DNA from: Magnetococcales bacterium WMHbinv6
Lineage (GTDB): Bacteria; Pseudomonadota; Magnetococcia; Magnetococcales; Magnetaquicoccaceae
Length of the DNA stretch: 64,000 nucleotides
Direction of reading: 5' to 3'
NCBI GenBank assembly: GCA_002753135.1
Contig: PDZV01000006.1
Location: 1 to 64,000, forward strand
Under the pieces are notes generated by a model. That model worked only from the letters and a program-made list of their open reading frames with translations, was not told the DNA's origin and did not search any database. Position numbers and translations under genes: made by a program. Positions 45,313-53,649 of the stretch are shown piece after piece; position 1 is the first letter of the stretch; each line of letters opens with the position of its first letter.

Positions 45313-45776
45313 CGCGCCCTCACCACCAACACCGGCATATCTGCCAATTGTAATATTTTTTCGGTGGTGGCCCCCATCAACAGGTTGTCGATGCCAGAAG
45401 TGCCGCTGTAGCCAACGACCACCATCGAGGCTTTCACCTTTTTGGCCGTATGGATGATCTGGCTGGCAGGCACCCCATGGGCAACCACCGTTTCCAACCC
45501 CACTTTGAACTGCTTGGCCAATTTGGCCAAATCATGCTCTTTGACAAAAGCACGCATACTCTCTGCCGCCACCTCTAAAACCGGTCGCAAAACTTTTTTG
45601 ATCTCTTTTTTCTTTTGCGGTGGACTGGCCTCCGTGGTCACTTCGTGGACCACATGCAACAAATGCAGCCGACTCTCCGCCTGTCGTCCAATGACGAAAG
45701 CCGTGCGCACCGCTTCCAGACTGTCTCTGGTAAAATCAACTGCTACAACAATGGCTTGCAAATTATCTACGGTCAC
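45309..45776 (-). CDS. Universal stress protein (UspA family)
   Basis: The 155-residue Usp fold starts AIVVAVDFTRDSLEAV and ends VVGYSGTSGIDNLLMGATTEKIL with LADMPVLVV. The ATP-binding pattern G-x2-G-x9-G is followed by Ala rather than Ser/Thr. I favour GTG 45776 as start, with GGGGG upstream; the frame is open 14 codons further. It is first in the usp-gmhA-DUF2066-pgsA-hda run. Confidence 0.85.
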   Translation of the reverse strand: MTVDNLQAIVVAVDFTRDSLEAVRTAFVIGRQAESRLHLLHVVHEVTTEASPPQKKKEIKKVLRPVLEVAAESMRAFVKEHDLAKLAKQFKVGLETVVAHGVPASQIIHTAKKVKASMVVVGYSGTSGIDNLLMGATTEKILQLADMPVLVVRAR

Positions 45777-45835
45777 GGCATACCCCCACTGACAACACAA
45801 ATCCCCACCCAAACGCAAACTGCAGCTTGTGTCCT

Positions 45836-45926
45836 TACCGAAAGGTAGCTAAGATTAGCCGCAAGCCGGTCGCTTGGCAAGCGTGGGCGTATTACCGGTT
45901 CTCCGGGTCCGGTACGGATCGAACCG
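45836..45926. promoter_or_regulatory. Structured leader between usp and the Gln-rich protein gene
   Basis: This intergenic DNA contains several short perfect stems. TACC-GAAA-GGTA (45836-45847) has a GNRA loop. CAAGC (45862-45866) can pair with GCTTG (45872-45876), which can instead pair with a second CAAGC (45878-45882). TACCGG/CCGGTA (45893-45898 with 45909-45914) competes with CGGTTC/GAACCG (45896-45901 with 45921-45926). It fits no riboswitch class I can recall. It could act as a leader on either strand. Confidence 0.4.
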
Positions 45927-45962
45927 ATTACAAGAACCCGATTTTCAAGGAAAAACACTACA

Positions 45963-47000
45963 ATGAAAACCAGAATCCTGACCGCTTCTGCGTTGGCTGT
46001 ACTGCTCTCTTTCTCTGGAATGGCCGTTGCCGCCGATAATCCGAATGCGCGCAAACCCTTTGATGAGGCTGAATTCACCCGTTTCATGACCGATTATCCC
46101 GCCGTGACAAAATGGGTCACCGACAAGGGCAGTCGCTATGGCAGCAACAACTCACCCTGGGCTTTGTCCGGTCTGCGTTACGATAAGGAGCTGTTAAAAC
46201 ATCTGCAAAGTTCTGGATGGGATGCGGACCGTTTCTTTTATCTGCTGGACCATATCAATCTGGGTTTGATGACCACCCAGGCCGAAGCACAACAAGAGGC
46301 CCAGCGCACCCGGATCAATCAACAACGGGAAAAAGCGCAAGCCAGCCAAAAAGAAGAACAACAAAAATGGCAAGCCCAGAGGCAGGAGCAACAAAAAACC
46401 TCTCTGGAAACCGCCCGCGGGCAATGGTCCGCCCAACGGGAACGGGTTGCCCAGGATCCTTATCTGCCGCCCATGCAAAAGCAACAGATTCTGGCCCAAA
46501 TGGATCGCAACCAACCTTCGGCACAAACCAGCAATCCGGATCAGCAGCTTGCCAGCATGCGCCAACAACAACGGAACTGGATAAACGAACAGAAACAGCA
46601 AATTGCCGCCAATCCGACCATTCCGCCCGGACAAAAGCAGGAGATGCTGGCCCAGTTGGATCGTTCCATCGAAGGGGTCAACCAACCGAAAAATATGGCC
46701 CCCGCGCAACCCCCGGCCATGGTTGATCCGGCAGAACAACAGGCCAAAATGCAAGCCCAACACAAACAATGGATTGAAGAGCGGATGAAAGAGATTCGCG
46801 ACAATCCGATGATGCCGCCAGCACAAAAACAGCAAATGCTCGATCAACTGCAACTGTCGTTAAAAAATGCCGACAAAGCCGCGCAAATGGCCAAGGAACA
46901 ATCCGCCAAAGCGCAAAGCGGCCCCCTGCCTGCCCAGGAGAGCCAATTGATCAAAGCAAACCGGCAAAAACTGACCACACTGTTCTTCCCGGAAATGTAG
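45963..47000 (+). CDS. Secreted Gln-rich protein with three internal repeats, unknown function
   Basis: The 345-residue product has a signal peptide (residues 1-24, cleavage near AVAA-DN) and a small conserved-looking domain (about 32-103, DEAEFTRFMTDYPAVTKWV). A Gln/Ala/Lys-rich helical body follows. Three repeats begin at Trp155, Trp206 and Trp270. Each reads W-x(n)-(D/N)P-x(2)-PP-x-QKQ-x(2)-L-x-Q over about 28 residues (DPYLPPMQKQQILAQM; NPTIPPGQKQEMLAQL; NPMMPPAQKQQMLDQL). I recognise no family. AAGGA lies about ten bases before the ATG. It is monocistronic, ended by a strong hairpin. Confidence 0.75.
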   Translation: MKTRILTASALAVLLSFSGMAVAADNPNARKPFDEAEFTRFMTDYPAVTKWVTDKGSRYGSNNSPWALSGLRYDKELLKHLQSSGWDADRFFYLLDHINLGLMTTQAEAQQEAQRTRINQQREKAQASQKEEQQKWQAQRQEQQKTSLETARGQWSAQRERVAQDPYLPPMQKQQILAQMDRNQPSAQTSNPDQQLASMRQQQRNWINEQKQQIAANPTIPPGQKQEMLAQLDRSIEGVNQPKNMAPAQPPAMVDPAEQQAKMQAQHKQWIEERMKEIRDNPMMPPAQKQQMLDQLQLSLKNADKAAQMAKEQSAKAQSGPLPAQESQLIKANRQKLTTLFFPEM

Positions 47001-47008
47001 CCCAAGCC

Positions 47009-47061
47009 GCAGGAGAGCGACAGCAACCGGTTGCCGTCGCTCTCCTGCAGCGACTCTCTTT
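47009..47061. terminator. Long bidirectional terminator
   Basis: GCAGGAGAGCGAC (47009-47021) pairs perfectly with GTCGCTCTCCTGC (47036-47048). The loop is itself palindromic (GCAACCGGTTGC), so one long hairpin forms. A T-rich stretch follows at about 47056-47061. It lies between two convergent genes and probably ends both. Confidence 0.88.
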
Positions 47062-47062
47062 T

Positions 47063-50000
47063 TTATCCCTCTTTGTTACTGGCCAAAAAGAGCATCAATG
47101 CCTCCTGAATCGGCTGATAAAGCCGCCGCACATAGGCCAGCTCCTGGGTTGCTTCCTGCCAGCGCTGTTCTTTGACCGCTTCATACAGGGTGCGAGTCGG
47201 CTTCTGCAGAACCGGAAAAATGGTGTTGGCCATGCTCCCCTTCACCACGTGTGCGGTGGCCCGTGCCGATTGATAACTCTCTTGTTCAATGTCACGGTGC
47301 ATGGTGTTGAGCAATTCGATGAATTGTGCCGCCAGCAGTTCTGCCACTTCACGGAAATCCTCTTCCTGCAAACCGATGGAGCGCATCGATTTCAACAACG
47401 CCTCCATATCAACCTGTTCAACCACTTCGCTTGCCACTTTTTCAGCAGAGGGTGAGTCGTCCCGCTCCTGGTTAACCTCGTCTGCCGTGGTGCCTTTGCT
47501 GCCATCCTGACTCACTGCGTGCAACAAAGAAAACTGGCGCAAATAGTTGCGCAAATCGGTAATACTCACCGGTTTGGGCAAAAAACCGTCCATGCCACAG
47601 GCCTGAATGTTTTCTCGTGCTTGCGGTGTTACATCGGCGGTAAAGGCCACAATCGGCACCCGTCTGGAATGACCCAGGCTCTCTTCCAAGCCATGAATGG
47701 CACGTGTCGTCTCAAAGCCGTCCATGATCGGCATCTGGCAATCCATCAGAATCAGACTGAAACGTTTCTGGCGAAAATGGTCGATCGCCTCCTGACCGCT
47801 CAAGGCCGTATTGATCTGATCGCTGCGAAAACCCAAATTGAGCAACATGCCCCGGGTGACGATCAAATTGGCCTGCTGGTCATCGACAATCAAAATTCTG
47901 CCTTCGGCACGCCAGCTGACCGGCTCCTGGGGCGACATCTCCCCGGCTGTCCGCTGATGGTTGCCCTTGTTCTGAATCAACCATTCAATGGCCGCCAATA
48001 ACCGTTCGGCATTGATCGGTTTTTTCAAACAAATGGCTGTGCCGGGCAACTCTGTGGCCTGATCCCAACCCTGATCCAACAGGTCGGTCAACAGGATAAA
48101 GCGCAACTCGGTGTTGCAATTAAGCAATTGCTGGAACTCGCGGCGATGGCTGAGCCCCGGTTTTTGGTTGCAGAGTACCAACTGATAGGGTTCCCCACGG
48201 GCATCGGCCTCCTGCAACAACAGGGGGGCATGTTCCACCTCAACGGCATGATCCAGGCGTGCGCCATGCGACAACAGCGCATCCTCCACCAAAGTGCGCA
48301 ACAAGCCATCCTGGGCGACCGCCAGAACCCGCATATTTTTCAGGTCCTGTTCTTTTTCGTGGCGGTTGTAGGAAAGATGCTGTTTTTCCAGCCGAACTGT
48401 AAAATAAAAAACCGAACCAGAGGGGGTATCCGGATTGCTGTCAACCTGGATTTCTCCTCCCATCATCTGCACCAGATGTTTGCAAATCGACAAGCCCAAA
48501 CCGGTCCCTTCGTGACGGCGGGTGGAAGAGGAGTCCACCTGGGTAAAACGTCCGAATATTTTCTGCCGATCCTCGGCGACAATGCCGATACCGGAATCCC
48601 GCACCTCAAACAACAAATCGATCCCTTGCTCATCCCCACTCACCGGACCGCCATACAACTCGACCGTTCCCCCCTCCGGGGTAAATTTGATGGCGTTACC
48701 CAGCAGATTGATGAATATCTGTTTCAAACGGATGGGATCACCACGGACCGCCGTATAGGCAACATCCGGAAAAAAGGCAGTCAGTTCAATCCCTTTGGTA
48801 TGGGCCAACGGGGCAACTGTCATCGCCGCTTCATAGACCATGCGACGCAGATCAAAATCCACCTTGTCCAACACCAGCTGTTTGCCGTCCATTTTGGAAA
48901 AATCAAGCACATTGTTGATCAACGTCAACAAGGTCTGACCGGCACCCAAGGCCAGTTCCACCCGTTCCCGGTCTGGCAGGCGAATATCGGCACTGCGCAG
49001 CAACTCCAACATGCCGAGAATCACATTCATCGGGGTGCGAATTTCATGGCTCATGGTGGCCAGAAACAGGCTCTTGGCCTGACTCGCCGCCAGCGCCTGA
49101 TCCCGTGCCACGGCCAGATCGTTGGTGCGTTCTCGCACCTGTTCTTCCAACGAAGCGGCCAAATTGCGCAACGCCCGGTGCGAAACGCTCAAGGTATCCA
49201 ATAACGATCGGAAGGCCGAGGCCAACTCACCCACCTCATCGGGAGAAGAGACATCAATTTGTACATTCTCCTCCCCGGCGGCAATACGATGAATGGTCTG
49301 GGTCAAGTGGCGAATCGGTCGGGTCAGGCGACGGGTGGTAAGGACAATCAAAATGCTCAACACCAGCGCAATGGCCAGTGAGATGTGCAATATCTCCTGC
49401 CAATAGTTGCGAATTCCTTGTACCATGGCGGTATTGGAGGCAAAGGCCACCATCAGAATATGGCGATTCGGCGTGACGGGATCAAAATAGATGCGTTGAT
49501 ACACCAAATGCAGGCCCTGTTCTGCCAGGGCCACCCGGACGGGAGAGTCGACATAAATCGACATTTGATGCCGCATACGGGGTGCCGATTCGCTATCCGT
49601 CCACAATTGCGGCAGGTCCGGAAACATTGCCTGTATCCGATTGCTGCCAGCCACCCCATCAGGCCAATTCCGACCAATGCGTTGCGCGCCCTGTTGCAAT
49701 AAGACTTTTGCCTGGGCTTTGAGGTACAAGATATTTCCTGCCCCATCTGCCAGCAAGAGTTGCACCTCATCGCTTGCCTGGCGAAACAGGGTATTGGCCA
49801 ACAGGCGAAAATTTTCCCGAATGGTCAAAATGCCCGACCGATCCTCTTCCGAGGTAAATACGGGAACCGCCATCTGCAACACCGCATCCCCGCTGCCCGA
49901 TGCGGTTGCGGAAGTGGTGCCATCATTCTGTTCAAGCAAGGTAAACTGGTTGGGATTCAGGCGTAACGCCTTCTGGAAATAGAGTTGGTTCTGTTCCGAA

Positions 50001-50464
50001 CGCAGATCTTTCTCGGCGACACGTTCGAGCATGCCATTGCTGCGCCGTTCAACCCGCAGCAACTCCCGACCCTCCGGTGCCGTACTGAGCAGAGCAATAT
50101 CGCGATAGGTCAGATGCAGCCCCATGATGGAAAAAAAATCGTTGGCTACAATATTTTTGGCCTCTGCCGAATCCTGTCGGTAACCGGCTTGCAGAGAGGG
50201 TGCATGCAGCTCTCCGGCCAGACGCAGCACGGAACTGGAATCGGCCAGCATGATCAGCGTATTGCGCAACTCCAGCACGTGATGCACGTAAAGGTTGGAT
50301 TTGCGCCGCAATTCGTTGGAAATGTCGGAAAAAGATTGCTCCCGCAACAACTTTTCCACACTGGAAAGCGTGACGTAACCTACCAGAGCTACGCCCGACA
50401 TGGTAAAGATCAGGGTCAATAAGGCAATCTTGGCAGGCAATTTCAGAAGTGGTTTAATCATCAT
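47063..50464 (-). CDS. Hybrid sensor histidine kinase with two receiver domains and HPt (BarA-type)
   Basis: The 1133-residue kinase has helix 1 (about 12-33), a large periplasmic sensor (about 35-355) and helix 2 (about 358-378). HAMP, HisKA with HEIRTPMN near 471, and HATPase_c with NLLGNAIKF and GTGLGLSICKH follow. The first receiver (about 711-822) lacks the phosphorylated Asp: the strand reads LVLCNQ. The second (about 851-972) is intact (ILIVDDQQAN, LILMDCQMPIMDG, LPKPVS). The HPt domain (about 1015-1130) has AHVVKGS. ATG ATG at 50464/50461 starts it. No cognate response regulator is adjacent, so output goes to an unlinked partner. Confidence 0.9.
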   Translation of the reverse strand: MMIKPLLKLPAKIALLTLIFTMSGVALVGYVTLSSVEKLLREQSFSDISNELRRKSNLYVHHVLELRNTLIMLADSSSVLRLAGELHAPSLQAGYRQDSAEAKNIVANDFFSIMGLHLTYRDIALLSTAPEGRELLRVERRSNGMLERVAEKDLRSEQNQLYFQKALRLNPNQFTLLEQNDGTTSATASGSGDAVLQMAVPVFTSEEDRSGILTIRENFRLLANTLFRQASDEVQLLLADGAGNILYLKAQAKVLLQQGAQRIGRNWPDGVAGSNRIQAMFPDLPQLWTDSESAPRMRHQMSIYVDSPVRVALAEQGLHLVYQRIYFDPVTPNRHILMVAFASNTAMVQGIRNYWQEILHISLAIALVLSILIVLTTRRLTRPIRHLTQTIHRIAAGEENVQIDVSSPDEVGELASAFRSLLDTLSVSHRALRNLAASLEEQVRERTNDLAVARDQALAASQAKSLFLATMSHEIRTPMNVILGMLELLRSADIRLPDRERVELALGAGQTLLTLINNVLDFSKMDGKQLVLDKVDFDLRRMVYEAAMTVAPLAHTKGIELTAFFPDVAYTAVRGDPIRLKQIFINLLGNAIKFTPEGGTVELYGGPVSGDEQGIDLLFEVRDSGIGIVAEDRQKIFGRFTQVDSSSTRRHEGTGLGLSICKHLVQMMGGEIQVDSNPDTPSGSVFYFTVRLEKQHLSYNRHEKEQDLKNMRVLAVAQDGLLRTLVEDALLSHGARLDHAVEVEHAPLLLQEADARGEPYQLVLCNQKPGLSHRREFQQLLNCNTELRFILLTDLLDQGWDQATELPGTAICLKKPINAERLLAAIEWLIQNKGNHQRTAGEMSPQEPVSWRAEGRILIVDDQQANLIVTRGMLLNLGFRSDQINTALSGQEAIDHFRQKRFSLILMDCQMPIMDGFETTRAIHGLEESLGHSRRVPIVAFTADVTPQARENIQACGMDGFLPKPVSITDLRNYLRQFSLLHAVSQDGSKGTTADEVNQERDDSPSAEKVASEVVEQVDMEALLKSMRSIGLQEEDFREVAELLAAQFIELLNTMHRDIEQESYQSARATAHVVKGSMANTIFPVLQKPTRTLYEAVKEQRWQEATQELAYVRRLYQPIQEALMLFLASNKEG

Positions 50465-50572
50465 GTGTCTACGACCAAGTTTGACCAAAGGAAACAGTGA
50501 CACAATACACAACTGTAACTCATCTTGACAGCGTTTTTCATCATCCATCGAATATTTGAGGTGCAACGGCTT

Positions 50573-52495
50573 ATGGCTTTGATCGGTATGCGCGAAGTAT
50601 CGATCCGTTTCGGCGGACCAACCATTCTGGAACAGGTTAATTTTGCAGTGGAACCCGGCGAACGGGTCTGTCTGGTCGGACGCAACGGCAGCGGCAAGAC
50701 CACCTTGCTGAAGCTTTTGGCTGGTGAATTGCGACCCGATAGCGGTGAAGTGGTGCGGCAAAAAGGGATGCGCGTTGCCCGCCTGGAGCAGGAGATTCCG
50801 GAGGGGCTTTCCGGCACGGTGCTGGAGGTGGTCGCCGACGGTTTGGGCAAGCTGCGGCATGCCCTGACCGCCTACGACCAGGCCAGTCGCCAACTGGCGC
50901 ACGGCAGCGATGAGGCGGCGCTGGCGGCGATGAGCAAAGCCCAGGAGTTGTTGGATCATCAGGAGGGTTGGGCGGTACAGCAACGGGTGGCGGAACTGCT
51001 CTCTCTGCTCTCCCTGCCCACCGATCTGGCATTTGCCACCCTTTCCGGCGGTCTGAAACGGCGGGTGTTGCTGGCCAGAGCCCTGATCACTGACCCTGAT
51101 CTGCTGCTCCTGGACGAACCGACCAACCATCTGGATCTGGAAGCCATTCAATGGCTGGAAGATTTTTTCCGGGCCGACGGCACGACACGCACGTTTCGTG
51201 GCACTCTCTTTTTTATCTCCCATGATCGTCTGTTTCTCAACCGTCTGGCCAGCCGCATTCTCGAGCTGGATCGGGGACGATTAAGCGACTGGCCCGGCGA
51301 CTATGCCACCTATCGGCGGCGCAAAGAGGCCGTCCTGGAGGCCGAACTGCAACAACAGGCCCAATTTGATAAAAAATTGGCCCAGGAAGAGAGTTGGATC
51401 CGGCAGGGTATACAAGCCCGACGCACCCGCAACGAAGGTCGGGTACGGGCCCTGGAACGTCTGCGCCGCGAACGACAGCAACGACGGGAACAGCTCGGCG
51501 TGGCCAAACTGCAACTGGAAAGCGGTGAACTCTCTGGCCGCCTGGTCATCGAAGCGGAGCGCATCTCCTATGATTATGCAGGGGTGCCGGTCATCCGCCA
51601 CTTTTCCACCCTTATTCAGCGCGGCGATAAAATCGGTATCATCGGGGCCAACGGCGTGGGCAAAACCACCCTGTTGCGCCTGCTGCTCAACGAATTGCGC
51701 CCCACGCAAGGCAGCGTTCGCCTGGGCACCCGCTTGGAAGTGGCCTATTTTGATCAATTGCGCAGCCGACTGGATGAAAACAAAACGGTGATCGATGCCG
51801 TGGCCGATGGGCAACAGGAGATTGTTTTCCATGGCCGACGCCGCCATATCATGGGTTATCTGCAGGATTTTCTCTTCAGCGGTGAACGGGCCCGTTCACC
51901 GGTCGGTATTCTTTCCGGCGGTGAGCGCAATCGCTTGTTGTTGGCCCGCCTTTTTCTGCGCCCCTCCAACGTGCTGGTCATGGATGAACCAACCAACGAT
52001 CTGGATGTGGAGACGCTCGAACTGCTGGAAGCCTTGCTGGTCGACTATCCCGGCACGCTGCTGCTGGTCAGCCACGATCGTACCTTTTTGAACCATGTGG
52101 TCACCTCGACGCTGGTTTTTGAGGGAGGGGGGCAGGTCAATGAATATGTCGGCGGCTACGACGATTGGCTGGCCCAGCGCCCGCCGGTCGCCGCGCAGAC
52201 CACCGCCAGCGAAGAGAACAGCCGTCGATTGAAAAATGAACCCCGGCAACGGGAACGCAAACGTCGCCTGACCTTCAAGGAGCAGCAGGAGTTGACCGCC
52301 CTGCCCAGCCAGATCGAGGCCTGGGAAGAGGAACAACAGCAGCTGCATCAACAAGTTGCCGACCCTGCCTTTTACCGCCGTGCTGGTGAAGAGATCATCG
52401 CCGCCAGCAGTCGTCTGAACCAACTCGAACAGCATCTGGCAGAGGCCTACGAACGCTGGCAACAGCTCGAAGAGCTGGCCGAAGAGCGTGGATAA
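50573..52495 (+). CDS. uup: ABC-F ATPase, Uup type
   Basis: The 640-residue soluble protein has two ABC domains. Walker A motifs are VGRNGSGKTTLL and IGANGVGKTTLL; signatures are LSGGLKRRV and LSGGERNRL; Walker B regions are LLLDEPTNHLD and LVMDEPTNDLD. A linker carries RTRNEGRVRALERLR. The C-terminal coiled coil (about 555-640) marks Uup rather than other ABC-F members. It acts on ribosomes or branched DNA intermediates. ATG 50573 is chosen over upstream codons; srkA follows after 23 bases. Confidence 0.93.
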   Translation: MALIGMREVSIRFGGPTILEQVNFAVEPGERVCLVGRNGSGKTTLLKLLAGELRPDSGEVVRQKGMRVARLEQEIPEGLSGTVLEVVADGLGKLRHALTAYDQASRQLAHGSDEAALAAMSKAQELLDHQEGWAVQQRVAELLSLLSLPTDLAFATLSGGLKRRVLLARALITDPDLLLLDEPTNHLDLEAIQWLEDFFRADGTTRTFRGTLFFISHDRLFLNRLASRILELDRGRLSDWPGDYATYRRRKEAVLEAELQQQAQFDKKLAQEESWIRQGIQARRTRNEGRVRALERLRRERQQRREQLGVAKLQLESGELSGRLVIEAERISYDYAGVPVIRHFSTLIQRGDKIGIIGANGVGKTTLLRLLLNELRPTQGSVRLGTRLEVAYFDQLRSRLDENKTVIDAVADGQQEIVFHGRRRHIMGYLQDFLFSGERARSPVGILSGGERNRLLLARLFLRPSNVLVMDEPTNDLDVETLELLEALLVDYPGTLLLVSHDRTFLNHVVTSTLVFEGGGQVNEYVGGYDDWLAQRPPVAAQTTASEENSRRLKNEPRQRERKRRLTFKEQQELTALPSQIEAWEEEQQQLHQQVADPAFYRRAGEEIIAASSRLNQLEQHLAEAYERWQQLEELAEERG

Positions 52496-52518
52496 ACACC
52501 GTTAGCAAGGAAACCATC

Positions 52519-53520
52519 ATGTCGCCCCACGAAGAACAAACCCCTTATCAACACCTGACCCCGGATACCATTCTGCACGCGGTGGAAGCGGTCGGCTTTC
52601 CTTGCAACGGCACCTTGCTGGCCCTCAACAGTTATGAAAACCGTGTCTACCAGATCGGCATCGACGACGGCGCACCCCTGATCGGAAAATTTTATCGCTC
52701 CGGTCGCTGGTCCGATGCCGCCATCCGCGAAGAGCATCATTTTTGCCTGGAACTGCAGGAACAGGAGTTGCCGGTCATCGCCCCCCTGCGCCTCAATGGC
52801 AATACCCTGTTTACCCATCAAGGATACCGCTTTGCCCTCTACCCACGGCAGGGTGGACGTCCGGCGGAACTGGATAACACCGAACATTTAGAGCAGTTGG
52901 GACGACTGCTGGGACGACTGCATGCCGTCGGTGCCCTGCGTTCCTATCGCCACCGTCTCACCCTCAACGTGGCCAACTGGGGCCACGGCTCGGTTGCGCA
53001 TATTCTGGCGGCCAATCTGCTCCCTCCCGGCCTGCAGCGCCACTATCAGGCGGTCAGCAGCACCCTCCTCGACACACTGCAGGCCGCTTTTGCCGCGGTT
53101 GGCAGCGTGCGCCTGCTGCGCCTGCACGGGGATTGCCATGCCGGCAACCTGCTCTGGACCGGCAGCGGCTTCATGCTGGTCGATTTTGACGATACCTGCC
53201 TGGGACCGGCCATTCAGGATCTCTGGCTTGCCCTCTCCGGCTTGCTGCACGAGCAGCGCGGCCAGCTCTATCATCTGCTGCAAGGGTATGAAACCTTTTA
53301 CCGTTTTGATCAGCGGGAAGTGGCTCTGATCGAACCGTTGCGCACCCTGCGCATGATTCACCATGCCGCCTGGCTTGCCCGCCGCTGGCGCGATCCAGCC
53401 TTTCCCAAAGCTTTTCCCTGGTTTAACGCCCCACGCTATTGGGAAGAGCATATTCTCGCCCTGCAGGAACAACTCTCTTTGTTGCAAACGGCAGCGGAGC
53501 CCATGCCAATGGATTGGTGA
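52519..53520 (+). CDS. srkA: Stress response kinase A
   Basis: The 333-residue APH-fold Ser/Thr protein kinase (YihE) shows LNSYENRVYQIGIDDGAPLIGKFYR at the nucleotide site, the catalytic loop RLHGDCHAGNLLW, and LVDFDDTCLGPAIQDLW with the metal-binding Asp. E. coli SrkA has 328 residues and protects stressed cells from death pathways. AAGGAAACC precedes the ATG. Confidence 0.92.
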   Translation: MSPHEEQTPYQHLTPDTILHAVEAVGFPCNGTLLALNSYENRVYQIGIDDGAPLIGKFYRSGRWSDAAIREEHHFCLELQEQELPVIAPLRLNGNTLFTHQGYRFALYPRQGGRPAELDNTEHLEQLGRLLGRLHAVGALRSYRHRLTLNVANWGHGSVAHILAANLLPPGLQRHYQAVSSTLLDTLQAAFAAVGSVRLLRLHGDCHAGNLLWTGSGFMLVDFDDTCLGPAIQDLWLALSGLLHEQRGQLYHLLQGYETFYRFDQREVALIEPLRTLRMIHHAAWLARRWRDPAFPKAFPWFNAPRYWEEHILALQEQLSLLQTAAEPMPMDW

Positions 53521-53547
53521 ACGCAACAGGAAAAGTTTGGAATTAAT

Positions 53548-53576
53548 TTGACATTTGGCAAAATTGTTGCTATCTT
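53548..53576 (+). promoter_or_regulatory. Consensus sigma70 promoter of the chemoreceptor gene
   Basis: A perfect TTGACA (53548-53553) and TATCTT (53571-53576) with exactly 17 bases between them lie in AT-rich DNA, 74 bases before the start codon. GAGGGGGAAA precedes the ATG as ribosome binding site. Confidence 0.65.
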
Positions 53577-53649
53577 ATTGCAATTGGCGTAAAATTTGCT
53601 TATATCAATCTGATATTCTTCAAATTCTCATCAAAGAGGGGGAAATTTG

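Noticed and set aside
45836-45926. Cyclic-di-GMP or other known riboswitch
   Set aside because: There is a GNRA-capped hairpin, but the conserved GEMM cores (AAACC and GGGACGCAAAGCC) are missing, and no other class I know fits.
45890-45930. tRNA-like T-arm (GGTTCGATCC on the minus strand)
   Set aside because: The stem around a seven-base loop does not pair, and no acceptor, D or anticodon arms follow at the right spacing.
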